Shown one piece after another: positions 40,672-52,315 of a stretch of DNA of 64,000 nt. The translations under genes were made by a program, and so were the position numbers. The stretch's first letter is position 1. The number at the start of each line of letters is the position of its first letter. The notes under the pieces were generated by a model, which saw only the letters and a program-made list of their open reading frames with translations, was not told where the DNA came from and did no database searches. Source of the DNA: Onthophagus taurus (Eukaryota; Arthropoda; Insecta; Coleoptera; Scarabaeidae); contig NW_027248940.1 in NCBI RefSeq assembly GCF_036711975.1, positions 5,704,001-5,768,000 of the forward strand, read 5' to 3'.

Positions 40672-40728
40672 TATCGATAGTCGGGCCCCATCGATAGATA
40701 TCGATATTCGAATTAGAAACTATCGATA
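40672..40728. promoter_or_regulatory. Cluster of three TATCGATA motifs
   Basis: Exact TATCGATA palindromes at 40672-40679, 40699-40706 and 40721-40728, with an additional ATCGATAG at about 40689. In Drosophila this octamer (DRE) is bound by DREF at promoters. Whether it works here is unknown, and the stretch could instead be the end of an unidentified transposon. The surrounding 40584-40820 holds no gene. Confidence 0.35.
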
Positions 40729-40823
40729 GCATAATTATTCTTTTCATATTTTTAATAAGAAATAGGCTATTAATTTAAAATAAAAGAACACATGTAGTCC
40801 AGAAGCCACGAATTTTTATTTAA

Positions 40824-42205
40824 CCCTGGAGCATCACACTTATTTTGTGTAACGTAAATGTCACACATGGGTCTCACGGACCCTCGAACAACTTTTTTAA
40901 ATAATAGTAGATAAATAAGACTATCTTTGTAAAAGATATGTGGTTATCCTTATATTATTGTGGTGGTACAAATAAAATCAAAATTTTTTATGAATTTACT
41001 TATATATTTCGTATTGTTCGACAAAAACTACAGTAATTACTTTTAAAATTTGAATTAACAAAAATTAAAAAAATATGTTTTATGTACAGTAGGAAAAAGT
41101 TCACAAAACGAAAAATAGCTTTTTGAAGTTAGTGTAAAAAAAAATGTTGACACTCGTAACAGAGTTTTGCACGGTGCTCCAAACAATATGGTTTTGCGCA
41201 AATAGAGCACGCAAACTTTGTTTTCCTATCATTTCTTGTATCACAAAAGGCCCATCGAACCCTTTTATCTAAATTAGTGTTAACACTTTGCTTGGGTAAC
41301 TCTTCATTGTTGAGGATTTCATAAATTTTAACACGTAATGTTTTTTGCAATGTCGTCACTTGCATTTGCTCCTGTAAATGAGGTTTTATTAAATCCATTC
41401 CTAATTCCTTTAAAAAGAATTTTCTATTATGACATCGCTTTGTTTTCCAATATGGGTTTGCAAGAGAGAACAAAACTAAAGCATTTACTCCACTGGTATC
41501 AAGAATATTGAACCAAAATCTTAAAGGCCATCGTCTGGTGTTACGGGCAGTAGTGTATGAATGGCACAGTTGGTCAAACGTGTCTGTTCCCCCTTTAGTT
41601 TCATTGTACGTGTGTATCAGATTTGGCTCCGGTATCGGGGTTAATCGATGCATCGGGTTTTAGTGTTGACAATAATAATACATTTTTGTTTTTTTTGGTG
41701 TATAGGACACAAGCGTTTTCTTTCTATCAAATGCAAATAATGATGTGCCTACTCCCTTTTTATTGATAAATGTAGGGGGTATTTCTTTCTTATTTCTTCT
41801 TAACGTTCCAAGGATTGTTAACTGATATTCGTTATACATTATATCTGCTAATGGTATTGACGTAAACCAATTTTCAAATGTTATATTCCGAGAAGTTCCT
41901 TTAATAGGTTCTGAAAGCTTTCGGACATAATAAGTAGGTACCGAATCATTTTCTGGGTTTACTTTTCCGATATAGGGAATTGCATTTACCATATAATACC
42001 TTTTGGAATCATTCATCATTAATATTTTAATACCATACTTGTCTGGTTTACTAGCCATATAAATACGGAACGGACACTTTCCACAAAATGCAACAAGTTG
42101 CTCGTCAATGGTACAGTATTCATATGGCGTATAGAATGCTAAACAATTGTTCACAAAGATATCCCATAATTCTCGTATAAGGGCGAGCTTGTCAATCAAC
42201 TTTCT
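40824..42205 (-). mobile_element. piggyBac-2, 5'-truncated
   Basis: A terminus CCCTGGAGCATCACAC directly follows TTAA (40820-40823), and a piggyBac-type gene is read toward it. The other terminus was not found; the sequence changes character at about 42205. Confidence 0.65.
41129..42199 (-). pseudogene. piggyBac-2 transposase fragment (PGBD4-like)
   Basis: Two adjacent same-direction frames split by a stop at 41654-41660. The first has CTIDEQLVAFCGKCPFRIYM (first catalytic Asp), KYGIKILMMNDSKRYY and NITFENWFTSIPLA (the second Asp position is Glu or Asn here). The second has YNETKGGTDTFDQLCHSY (third Asp), the RRWPLRFWFNILD strand and a C-terminal Cys-rich zinc end (CSICAKPYC, CYECQHFF). The N-terminal third is missing. 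Confidence 0.75.
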
Positions 42206-42327
42206 TTCAATTCAAGTTTTTGTTACCGCGTAAGCGCCATCTAACGAGATTTTCGCCGTCGTTTTGAAACTATTGGTAGCCATCTTGATTTGATATTATT
42301 TTTATTTTATAAATTGCCCTGTCGGTC

Positions 42328-42419
42328 TAATTCGCAAAATCCGCTTCATATTATTTTTGTTACACTTAAATAAAAATAAGTATAACAAAAAAATAATAAG
42401 TTACACATTTTGCGAATTA
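42328..42419. repeat. Foldback (palindromic) repeat
   Basis: The outer arms TAATTCGCAAAAT / ATTTTGCGAATTA are perfect. Further inverted arms TATTATTTTTGTTACACTTA and TAAGTATAACAAAAAAATAATA lie inside, leaving a short loop. It looks like a small MITE or the remains of two transposon ends. Confidence 0.6.
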
Positions 42420-42520
42420 CACAGACAATATAGAACAATTCACTATTAATGAAAATTAAAGAAGTATAAAAATAAACTTGCGGGCGGGGCCCCTGATTTG
42501 AAGTTACGCTCCTGATTGGG

Positions 42521-44545
42521 TCATAAAATAATTAAAATTAAGCATTTAATTATATATATATTTATCCAAATTCTGCTTCTATCATTATCGTTTTCTACAA
42601 CTTCTTCCTGGACAGTATTTCGTGCAGAATCTGCTTTTGTATATTCCCTTAATTGAAATAATGAAGAGGCCAAATCTTCCTCACAGTTAGCACCCACTGA
42701 ATGGGTGCTAACCATTTTTCTCATCAACAGACTTTTAAATGTTTCCGTGAACTGTTTTGGCGTGGATTGGTGTTTCGGCCTCTATGCTGACGCACCTGAC
42801 CGAAAAAGTTTTCCCGAGGGTCTTGGTTGAGTCACCGTGGAAAATAATAGGACGCCCCATGTGAAAATAGTAGTTGGTTGAGGTCAATGACTCCCTCCAA
42901 ATTCAAAATAAAGTTTTTTAAACTGGGTGGGATAACTTTTTCATTACTTCCTTCCTGTTGAAAAAACATGTTCCTCATTTCTCTAAAACAAAAAACCATA
43001 AACTTTAATTAAAACTCGGATTTTTAACCATTGCAAATTTGTAAATTATGTTATTTTTTGTAAATTTCATTTAAATTATATTACATAACATTTTATAATA
43101 TTCATCTTAGTTTGTTTCATACATTAATGCGTTACAATTACCTTTTGCATCCATCCAAAAACTTATGTGTTTTGACCGCTGAGTTACTTCAGCGCGTAAT
43201 TGCTTTCCAGGATGTCGCCTACAGCTTCCCCCATTAATACTATCAAATAGCTGATCAAAAAATTTGAAAACTGTGGTTGTTTCCTGGGCTCGTGACGTGA
43301 TTTTTATACGCCCGCTAATATTAGTAGCATCTTAAAAAGCAATATTTATTATGAAAGCCCATTGAGTATATACATACAACATTTGATTTTTATTTCTTAT
43401 ACATACCTGTTTTGGCCATGTAAGATATCGCGGCTGCAGTAGTATGGCTGAAAACTTGTGCCGCACATGACACCTTCATTTTTTTAATTTTATTTCTTAC
43501 ATGAAAATCTGTGATTTTTGGCATTAACCGAAAATCGCCACTATCACAATCGATTTCATATGATTTCTCCAGATCTTCCCATTTGGCAACAATGATTTCA
43601 TGATCTTTTTGCCATACTAAATTTTTTTTTAATAAATTGTTTCTAATACCTTTTAAAATATGGGGCATGTCGTACAAAGGAATGATCTCTTTGCTTTGAA
43701 TGATCAACCTCCTTTTTGTTGATAAATTATTTTTTAAATAATATGCACGGGCTTCTTGAACCAAACCTAGAACAATTAAATAAATAATAATATAGCATGT
43801 TATGTTATAATTTTCTATTAACTCTTACTTTCTATTACAGTGCGATTTGTGGTGGCCGATCACATATCGTAGCAGCCACAGTAAAATTTGCTTCTTGTAT
43901 TTTATATACTATTTCTTTCAAAATTCTTTTTAAATCAACTTGTTTAGTTGTTCCCTGGCAGAAATAATAGGTTATAAAGCTATAAAACCATAAATTTGAT
44001 CAGCGTATTGTTGAATTTTAAATTTGGTTTTAATGCCACTTCATCAAACATGAGAACGCAATGGCGTTGTAAAGAATTCAATTTTACTGCAGCCTTTTTT
44101 AAATTCTCAAATAAACTTTCATTTATTCCACCATTTATGGGGATATTTGAAAATAGCCGCATAATGGTACGTCTCGATGGTAAATTAAACATTTTCGATA
44201 AAAATTTATAGGATGTACCAGAATGTTTGTAGAGTGCAAGGCACATTAATTTGTCTTCGTAAGAATACCGTCGCCCGCGAGGTTTCTTTGACTTAGCATT
44301 TAATTGTGCCAAACAAAAATCAATTGCTTCCTTTCTCAAGCCAGTGTTTCTAACTTCAAACTGCGTTCTTGCGACTTTCAACCTTTGTTTTAACATATGA
44401 CTGCGTTGTCGATATATCGAAACTTTCTTCTTGAGGTATGTGGTTGTTTTGTAGAGGTGTTTATCCTTTGGTGACAATTGTTTTGATTTTTCAACACCAA
44501 TTGCTGCCAATAATCCTGTATCAGGATTGCTAAAAAAATGCAATT
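42521..44545 (-). pseudogene. P4: P-like transposase gene, multi-exon, no THAP exon found
   Basis: Minus-strand blocks in order: NPDTGLLAAIGVEKSKQLSP coiled-coil and CVLMFDEVALKP (first Asp) at 43980-44543; VAATICDRPPQ (second Asp region, GS/GP lost) near 43850-43975; YDMPHILKGIRNNLLKK and KMKVSCAAQVFSHT at 43390-43764; TSRAQETTTVFKFFDQLFDS at 43141-43332 with a clean GT donor; and the C-terminal LNQDPRENFFGQVRQHRG at about 42740-42960, ending GANCEEDLASSL. An in-frame TGA precedes LNQDP. It is not split by any large element. Confidence 0.75.
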
Positions 44546-45151
44546 CCAGGATTAGTTCTTTAATTAAAATCTATAAGCATGCACATATAAATCCTTAAAA
44601 ACTCTTCTCTAAATTTTGAAGGAGTTATATTGATAATAAAGAGTAAGAAATAATACAAAATTAATAGAAATAAAATGATTTTATAAGAACCATATTAATA
44701 GCACATACTTGCCCCTCAAATACAACACTGTTTATAATTAATAGCATATTATTATAGCTTTCTTCAAACTCAAAATGACCCCCTTAACAAGAAGTTGAAA
44801 GTAATAACAGAACACAATAATAATAGAGCATTAATAACAAGCGTTTAACGTTTAGGATATTATGTTGCCCTCTTTTCAGAAACAAGTTTAAAACTATAAG
44901 AAGGCTTAAATATAACAGGGCGTAAATAAAAAGCGTATATATAGCACTAATAAAAAAGCGCTTGACATTTAGGATGTCATGATACAAGTATCATCAACAA
45001 GAAGGTGAAAGTAGTAACAGAACATAATAATAACAGAGCATTAATAACAAGCGTTTAACGTTGATTATAACAGAGCGTAAATAAGAAGCGTATATATACA
45101 TAGATGTCATGTTGAAGAATAGAGAAATGAGAATTGAGAAGAGTTGAGAAA
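44546..45151. repeat. Gene-free stretch with a 66-bp direct repeat
   Basis: 44786-44851 and 44996-45062 are near-identical copies (AACAGAACA, AATAATA, GAGCATTAATAACAAGCGTT). Shorter matches (AGCGTATATATA, GGATGTCAT) lie between and after them. No protein motif was seen. Confidence 0.6.
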
Positions 45152-46655
45152 CTATGATGACATTTTAATAAAATTTTCAACTGTCTCATTCGCAGTATTT
45201 GAGGAATTCCGTAACTTTTTATTACAAAGGGTTACGAAATATCGGAGGACCAGGAATGTGAGGTGTTTATAAATATTGTGAGATATATCAGGATGTAAAG
45301 GACATACATATTGAAGAGAATCAGTGTAGGATATCTGGGAAAGAATATTGGGATGACGGATAATATTAGGAATGTTATGAAACATATTATCCTTCATAAC
45401 GGAAATAAGGTTGATGAAACGGGATGAAGGGTATTTCAAATAAAAATTAGCATCTCTCGCGTCATCCTGTAATACGATTAATTCATGAACATTGATAATG
45501 GCATCAGAACAAAAGAACTGATTACAATGCTGACATTCATAATTTATTAGCTTTTTAATCAAGTACCCTGCAACATAAGCTAACTTGTTAAGGTCAACTT
45601 CAAATAACGATACGGTACTCTTAGTGTTAGTAGATGATTTCGTAGTGGTAACTGAAGAAAATTGATAGAAAGTATCTTCATCTACTTCCTATCAATTTGT
45701 GGGATTGATAGGATCACTGGGAGTAGAGTTGGAAAGAAGAATATTATAAGAAAGAAGGAAGTCTTCGCCATCATCTTCACAATTCGTCCCAATGCCACAA
45801 GGACCAGTATTATTTAAAATTACTGTTTTGTAAACATCGACGAACTGCGAAGGTGAAGGCTTTGTGTTACCACCACATAATCCTCTAGCAACACTAAAGA
45901 GATTCTCTAAAGGATCTTGATTTAAAGATCTCAAAGTGAGATGCTTGAAACCCTTATCCCTTAGAGAATCCCATAAGTACCTTACATTACTAATTGTTGC
46001 TAACAGTAGTTTGATTGTTGGAGGATTTCCTACACACTTACCACTGGACAAAAATTTGATTTGTCTTAACTTTCTACTAGCAGCATACCAAAATCGAAGA
46101 TGTTGTGAGCTGCTAGTTAGCTTGCATGCTAAAGGTTTTTCAGAGGTAAATACAGAATTCAGCGAGTCAAATATGTCGTTCATAAACTTTATAAATATCG
46201 CTGTTCCCGCAGCATCCATAACGGCTGCTTTCGACAGAATGTGAAGGAGGGAAGCAGTGGAGTTACTGAAAACTTGCGCTCCAAGCTTTACTTTCATCTT
46301 CTGCTGGTTGGTGGGGTTTACGTGAACATACGTAAGCTTGGTAGTTTTGAATATGCCACTATCCCCATCCAACTCGTACAGCCGATGAATGTCACTCCAC
46401 TTAGCCGTTTTCCCTTCGAATACAATATCTTTGGTCATCAAATTATTCCTCATGCTGTTCAGAATATGACGGACATCAAAAAGATGAATAATTTGGTGAC
46501 CATCAATATTATATACGAATTGATCACCCTCCTTACCACATTCTGCTGAAACGCTACGCAAGGCAGCTACATTCCAGGAGCCACCATCTCATACAGATGC
46601 TTCGATGCGAAAATCCGTATGTTTATGAACGGCTCGTATAACTTCTTTGATCAGT
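45152..46655 (-). pseudogene. P5: P-like transposase, 5'-truncated
   Basis: Starts inside the catalytic domain (RAVHKHTDFRIEAS, then a TGA where the Cys of the CDGG motif is expected, then DGGSWNVAALRSVS). It continues well kept through IIHLFDVRHILNSMRNNL, KLTYVHVNPTNQQKMKVKLG, AQVFSNSTASLL, RSLNQDPLENLFSVARGLCG and NCEDDGEDFLLS. After a stop near 45690 the C-terminal zinc-like region (CQHCNQFFCSDAII, SSRFINLISVMKDN) ends at 45152. The 5' part is replaced by the relic at 46.66-47.02 kb. Confidence 0.8.
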
Positions 46656-47018
46656 GATTTTAATATACAGGGTCATGCACGACGACCGTCCATTAGAACT
46701 TTACAGAGTTCTGGCCAATACAAAAATTTGAAAATTCAGATTTACGTATTATTAATTGCATTCTCTTCGACTAAAATATTTTCAGATTTCTAGCACTTCC
46801 GGTTATACCGGAAGTTGCCACCTAGTTTATTTTTTTAAATGGAACACCCTATATATTTTTACATATTTGGATTTGTCTATTTTCAAGGTTTATGAATAAC
46901 TTTACTTTTTGCAATTTGATTCGGCCGTTCTCGAGTTATTCGAATTTTTCAAGAAAAATCTGCTCCAGCAGACATTTGCAAAAAAAATCAGAGAACACTC
47001 GATTTTTGGGATATCAAT
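46656..47018. repeat. Relic of a mariner-type inverted repeat
   Basis: Contains CTTCCGGTTATACCGGAAG, the same palindrome type as in the mariner-1 arms, and GGAACACCCTATATATT. There is no coding sequence. It separates truncated P5 from truncated Gypsy-4. Confidence 0.5.
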
Positions 47019-47880
47019 TTAGGATATAGCACTTGCGTCACATGTCAAAATTAATGGATTGTTCTCATTATAGTGAACTAGAAGTGGCTCACTCGCGAGG
47101 ATGTCTTTCAACTTTTTAAAAGCATTGTTCTGCTCGGCACCCCACTTAAAATCAATGTCTTTATGAAGTAATTTGTGTAGGGCTTCCGCTATTGAAACTT
47201 TGTCTTTGATAAAACTGTGATAAAAGGTTACAAGACCTAGGAATGCTTGTAATTCTGTTTTGTTCACAGGAGTCGGCGTATTCACGATAACGTTTATTTT
47301 GTCTTTAGTGGGACGAACCCCGGCCACACTTATGTGAAACCCCAGGAAATTTAAACATTCCGTACGGAAAACACACTTTCTCTTTTTTAATCGAAGTCCG
47401 TCTTCTTTAAATCGAAGGAGAACCGCACGCACCTTTGCTTCGAGATCTGTATCAGACATTCCGTCTATTAAAATATCGTCAAAATATGGATCACGCCCGA
47501 AATTCCGTGCAATCTATTGTCAATAAATTGTTGGAACACTTGTGGGGCTATTGATACCCCGAATAGTAATTTCTTGCACCTAAACGCTCCTTTATAAGTT
47601 ACAATTTTCTGTGCATCCGCGGCGTCGTTATCCACACTTAATTCTAAATAAGCGTGTGCCATGTCCAATTTAGCGAACACTTTACCACCAGATAACTCGG
47701 AAAGAATGTCTTGTACAACCGGTACTGGATAATTATATGTTGTTAACGCACGATTTATTGTACTCCTATAATCACCACAAATTCGGATTTCATGGTCGTT
47801 TTTTGATACAATAACTATTGGTGTTCTCCACTTCGGATGCGCCACCGGTTCCAAAACTCCCTGCTGCACTAGACGATCAA
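47019..47880 (-). pseudogene. Gypsy-4 reverse transcriptase, truncated in RNase H
   Basis: RT motifs VEPVAHPKWRTPIVIVSKND, RICGDYRSTINRAL, FAKLDMAHAYLEL and LLFGVSIAPQVFQ are read to 47468. The YxDD box is lost in a frame break (FDDILID can be read in another frame near 47480). The next frame has LKKRKCVFRTECLNFLGFHI, ELQAFLGLVTFYHSFI and the RNase H start LTCDASA, then ends. Confidence 0.8.
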
Positions 47881-47881
47881 G

Positions 47882-48334
47882 TTATTGGTCGACCTTATCG
47901 CGCAATGCGAACGGAACTTTTCTAGGTTTTAACACCGTTGGCTGTACGCTCGGATTCAAAACAAACGATACCGGAGGTCCACGATAAGTGCCTATTTTCT
48001 CGTCGAAGACTTCAAGAAATTCTTCCAGAAATGCACTTCCGACGCACGGCCCCGAAATATGGTTAATTCCGCTAATGTTCAACCCAAGAGGCGGTAACCA
48101 ATTTCTTCCCAGAAGATTAGCTCGATTAGACGCGACCACGATAACCGGCAAATTCGTTTTTATGTCTTTTAAGCGCACAGGTATTTCGCACTGTCCCAAT
48201 ATTACCACAACACGACCTTGATAATCTCTTAACGTAATTTCCGGTTTTGTTAACTTTGGAGGATTGTCTCCGTACAATTGTTCGAAAGTGTTTTTACCGA
48301 TAACTGTATACGCTGCCCCGCTGTCTATTTCCAT
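47882..48334 (-). pseudogene. Gypsy-4 protease
   Basis: Retropepsin with MEIDSGAAYTVIGKNTF as active site and ANLLGRNWLPPLGL at its end, then GPPVSFVLNPSVQPTVLKPR leading into RT. Stop at 47882, one codon group before the RT frame. Confidence 0.8.
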
Positions 48335-49219
48335 AGTTCTTTTTTTTCGTTCAAGGAAATCTCCACAACAAACTTTTTGTTTAACTTGTCGCTCGAGACG
48401 TTATTCAAGGGATACAGATAAGAATCTCCGTCTTCCTCTTTGTCTTCGGACGTTATTTGTTTTACCTTATTTGCGTTTGACTCCGTTTTTTTCTTTTTAA
48501 AACAGGCTCGTTCGATGTGTCCTTTTTTCTCGCAATAACGGCATAAAGCGTTTTTATGCTTGCACGTGTCCGGCAAGTGTTTGTCGTCACATCGAAAACA
48601 TTTTCTAGACCCTTTTATTTTCGATCCTTGTTTATTAGTAGGGTTTCGACGAATTAATAGTGTTTACGTTCTTCGCGCCGTCTGCCTGTGTTTGTTTAAG
48701 AACGGCGATGCCTTCGGCTGCAACTTCGTGTGCGACTCTCATTTCTAGGCCCTTTTTGAACGTAATTTTTGATTCCGCCAAAAGGCGCTTCTGAAGAGCT
48801 TCGTGGTTAACCCCGCACACGAGACGATCGCGCAACATCGTATCCAATGACGATCCAAACCCGCACTCTTCCGCTAACTTTCGCAGTTCTTTTACATAAA
48901 CGGAAATTGTTTCACCCACCTGTTGATTTCTTCGGTAGAATTTAAAGCGAGCCACTATTTCAGACGTCCCAGGGGAAAAATGTGCTGACAATGTTTTAAT
49001 TACGTTTTCGTACGACGCGTCGCTTACTTTTGCCGGGGAGATCAGCGAACGCAATATGTCGTACGTTGCTGCCCCGCAAATGTTTAAGAAAACAGCTTGC
49101 TTCCTGTCATCTTCTGTTATATTGTTCGCCTTTAAGAATAATTCTACTCTTTCCTTGTAAGCGTCCCACGCACCAGGATTATTTGGATTGAAATGCTCCA
49201 CGTTTCCCAGAGTTGCCAT
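48325..49219 (-). pseudogene. Gypsy-4 gag
   Basis: ATG at 49217-49219. Capsid region HFNPNNPGAWDAYKERVELF, FLNICGAATYDILRSL, FSPGTSEIVARFKFYRRNQQ and DTMLRDRLVCGV is intact to a stop at 48635. The zinc knuckles (CDDKHLPDTC-type, CRYCEKKGHIERAC) continue in another frame, 48325-48576. One frameshift near 48630. Confidence 0.8.
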
Positions 49220-49293
49220 GGTTGAAATTTTAAATCAACGTTGTTAATTTCGAAATCACATGGATCAATGCGATCCCGTCCTCGTCGCCAAAA

Positions 49294-49418
49294 TGTTATG
49301 TTTGAGTAGAGAGAAATAAAACAAAGAGTTGACCTGGTCTCGTTATATTTTCTAACCGATACATTCGAGTAGATACATTCACTACGACAGGCAAAAACTA
49401 ACTGGCTGTCACAGAACA
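49294..49418 (-). repeat. Putative Gypsy-4 5' LTR
   Basis: In element orientation it begins TGTTCTGTGACAG and ends CAAACATAACA before the primer site TGGCGACGAGGACGG. Only one copy is in the window, so the 125-bp limits are provisional. Confidence 0.5.
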
Positions 49419-49551
49419 GTAGTATGCATTAAACTATTACTTTCAGGGGAAATACAAAGTATACCGAATGAAACAGAAGACGAAAGCGAAGAAGAAAACG
49501 AAAATAGAAACTCATCAAGCGAAGAATTATAGTCATCTTGAGTTATATATA

Positions 49552-51375
49552 CAGTGTGCACCCATTCGACCTGCGGATAGACGCATTAACAACAGTTGGG
49601 CGATTGTAAGTAGGCGGAGCCTGCGCTCTCAAATATATCGAATTTAAAAAAGAAGGTTTTATTCTTTACATATTTTTTAAAAAGCCGAAATGAAAAAAAT
49701 AACTGCTCAGTTATTTAATAAATGCTCAAATAATCCACCCTCTTGAGCTGAACAATAACCCAACCGGTTGTAAAAATTCTGTCGGACGTTAGCAAATACA
49801 TCCGGTGTGATTGTATTGCTTATTTCAATAATTTTTGCTTGTAACTCCTCTAAATTTGCTGGACGGATCTCCATATCCGTAAATCAAATTATTTAAAAAG
49901 GGCCACAAAAAATAATCGAACATTGTTCTGCAATAAGTATAGATATTTGTTGCCGTTTAAATTTCCATTTATGAAAAAAGGCCCGATTATTTCATTTCCA
50001 ATAATTCGTGCCCATACATTTAATTTTTGAGGGTATTGTGTTCTCGTGGGAACATTCAAATGGCGGTTTTCACGGGACCAATACCGGCAAGTTCTTGAAT
50101 TATGACGACCATGTAAATAAAATGTTTTTTCGTCCGAAAATAAAACGTTATTTAAAAATAATTCATTTTGATAGCATTGGTTAATCATTATTTCGCAAAA
50201 CTCCATACGGCGGTAATAATCATCCGGAAAACGTACTTGAGATGTTGAAATTTTATATGATCGGTATTTATGCTTATGTAAAATTTTTATCACTGTTGTT
50301 GCGCTAATACCCGCTTCACGGGCAATTTCGCGAGATGATTTGTGACGATCTAATTTTGCTAATCCACATATTTCCAGTTCCAATGTGCTAATATTATCGT
50401 CTGCTTCATTTTTGTTTTTTTGATTTATTAATGTGAAATTTGACTCGAAATACTTCACCGTATTTCGAATAGTATTTGCAGAAGGAATTGGTCTTTCCGG
50501 ATAGTTCACAGCAAATAAATCGCGACATATTTCCGCAGAATTTCCACCATAAAATTGCTTTACCATAAACAACTTTTCTTCCGGTGTATAATAGTCCATT
50601 TTGAAAAAGTTAACTCTACAAAATCGCTAAACAAATGGAGTAAATATGAATAACCAGATTTTATCATAAGTCTGGGTTGATTCGACGCCTGTCTAGGAAT
50701 GATGTCATAGCTCAATACGAAAAAGTAAGAGAATGAATGTCAAGTAGACAAAAATATTAAATTTCAGAATTTCTATCGAACTAAGAATCCTAGAAATTTC
50801 ATTTTTTTTTTAAAAATAGGTGTTAAATTAGTCATTTATAATCTCAAAAACTTCATTTTTTACTTCGAAATTCCTACTTGCAGTTTAAAAAAAAAATTTC
50901 AAAGTTTATCATGTAATTTTAGGTTTGGGTGACTATAAGAATTTTTATCAAAGCTACGAAGAATGCCAGAAACTTTGATTTTTTGTTAAAATAAAAATTT
51001 ATTTTCTTTACAACCTCTAAAAATTTCGTTTTTAAAAAAATTTGAGAAGATAAATTTCCAACTTGTATGAAATCGCTTTGTACCGCCCTCCGTGCAAGTA
51101 ACACGGCTAGAACGGTGCGGTTGATTACGTCTGTCTTCGTCGCACTTCGAGGTTCGTGTGGTTACTGCGACCTGCGGATAAGGCTTTTCAATGTGTTAGA
51201 CAAGGCATCGAATTGCATACGATTTTAATGAGTTAGATAAAGAGACACATATCAACTCCAATCGGCCCGATAAGTAAACGTAGTATATCTGTCCTGTGTT
51301 AACTAATAGAAGCCTTATTGTCGTCCTTTTCCCACTTACGTTAAATGTATCCGCAGCTTACCGGCGTGCACTCTG
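49552..51375 (-). mobile_element. mariner-2: internally deleted Tc1/mariner element
   Basis: A 1824-bp element with termini CAGTGTGCACCC and (reverse complement) CAGAGTGCACGC, both followed after about 20 bp by CTGCGGATA, flanked by TA (49550-49551, 51376-51377). It contains one deleted transposase. CGACCTGCGGATA also recurs inside at 51166. Confidence 0.8.
49707..50599 (-). pseudogene. mariner-2 transposase, core deleted
   Basis: ATG at 50597-50599. HTH regions EEKLFMVKQFYGGNSAEICR and SSREIAREAGISATTVIKIL, then the first catalytic region NNVLFSDEKTFYLHG and IIGNEIIGPFFING. After LLQNNV the sequence jumps directly to FDYFLWPFLNNLIYG, which belongs just after the third catalytic motif. The second and third catalytic regions (QQDGAPPH, SPDLNP) are therefore missing. 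The C-terminus (NVRQNFYNRLGYCSAQEGG, LFEHLLNN) is read in another frame. Confidence 0.8.
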
Positions 51376-51399
51376 TATAAGAAGTATACGTAAAATTGA

Positions 51400-51678
51400 A
51401 GCAATACTGTCTTAATTTATTAGTTAACATATTATTATGATTAATCCTATAGTATAGTGAAATACCTACATATGTATGTACCTACCACATATACAAGTAC
51501 ATAATGTACAGGTGTTTCTAAATTGATGCAAAAGATTTCAAGGGTGATTTTTCAGCAAAAATTACGCGGGTGTTTCATATATCTTTTTGTTCAAAACCCC
51601 CTCCACTCCCAATTACAGCCCTCTAAAGTTAAGGGAAAAATTGCTTTTGTATAATACATATGTCCCCGATGGAATGTC
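51400..51678. other. Gene-free stretch with transposon-end-like sequence
   Basis: ACAGGTGTTTCTAAATTGAT near 51509 resembles degraded mariner ends (acagggtgttcc type). No coding frame. Confidence 0.35.
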
Positions 51679-51799
51679 AGTAGAGTATTAATGCCGGTTC
51701 TGGACCGGAAGTGAATCCTGAATCCTGATGCTCCTGCGCATACGCGCAGGAAGTGACGTCATAGCGCGGGAAATTTGAAATTTTGCTGGAAATTTGAAA

Positions 51800-52250
51800 T
51801 TCTAAATTCCTGTGGCGCCACCTGGTGGTGTGTAGTGAAACTAAAAAGGCGCCACCTGGTGGTGTGTGGGGTGGATGAGCTATAGATGGCGCTGGGAAAC
51901 GCCATCTGGTGGTGAAAGGCGCCATCTGCAAAAGGCGCCATCTGGTGGTGGTGGTGGATGAGCGATAGATGGCGCAGCTTAACGGTAACTTTTTTATGTG
52001 ACGCCATCTGGTGGTGAAAGGCGCCATCTGGAAAAGGTGCCATCTGGTGGTGAAAGGGGGGTGTGGATGAGCGATAGATGGCGCAGCTTAACGGTAACTT
52101 TTTTATTGCGCCACCTAGCGTGGGGAAACGCTACCTGGCGGCGGCAGTTCGTGTGTCGTCACCTAGCGGTGGACAGTTAGGTGGGGGGGCGTTACCTGAT
52201 GAGCGATAGATGACGTCCATCAGGCGCCATCTATCGCTCATCAGGCAAAA
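51800..52250. repeat. Array of GGCGCCATCTGGTGGTG and CGATAGATGGCGCAGCTT repeats
   Basis: GCGCCA(T/C)CTGGTGGTG occurs at least seven times. GATGAGCGATAGATGGCGC followed by AGCTTAACGGTAAC occurs twice, near 51956 and 52066. Around 52195-52250 two copies form an inverted pair (CATCAGGCGCCATCTATCGC). The array lies at the left end of the virus-like island; a related patch (GTGGCGC) lies at its right end, 58420-58560. Confidence 0.75.
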
Positions 52251-52315
52251 AAAAACACTCATTTTATGAACATTTTATTATTAACATTTTACAAAGTCGA
52301 TAAGAACGTTTACAT

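Larger units (their letters stand above)
47019..49418 (-). mobile_element. Gypsy-4: 3'-truncated Gypsy element
   Basis: Putative 5' LTR (49294-49418), leader with TTTTGGCGACGAGGACGGG just after it, gag, protease and RT on the minus strand. It breaks off in RNase H at 47019. A degraded mariner end abuts the break. Confidence 0.75.

Noticed and set aside
49446-49530. Possible small exon after a TTTCAG acceptor, encoding an acidic tail (NETEDESEEENEN)
   Set aside because: No upstream exon, no family match and low complexity; it lies between a Gypsy LTR and a mariner.
51677-52043. Two minus-strand ORFs rich in MAPFTTRW
   Set aside because: They are translations of the GGCGCCATCTGGTGGTG repeat array, not genes.
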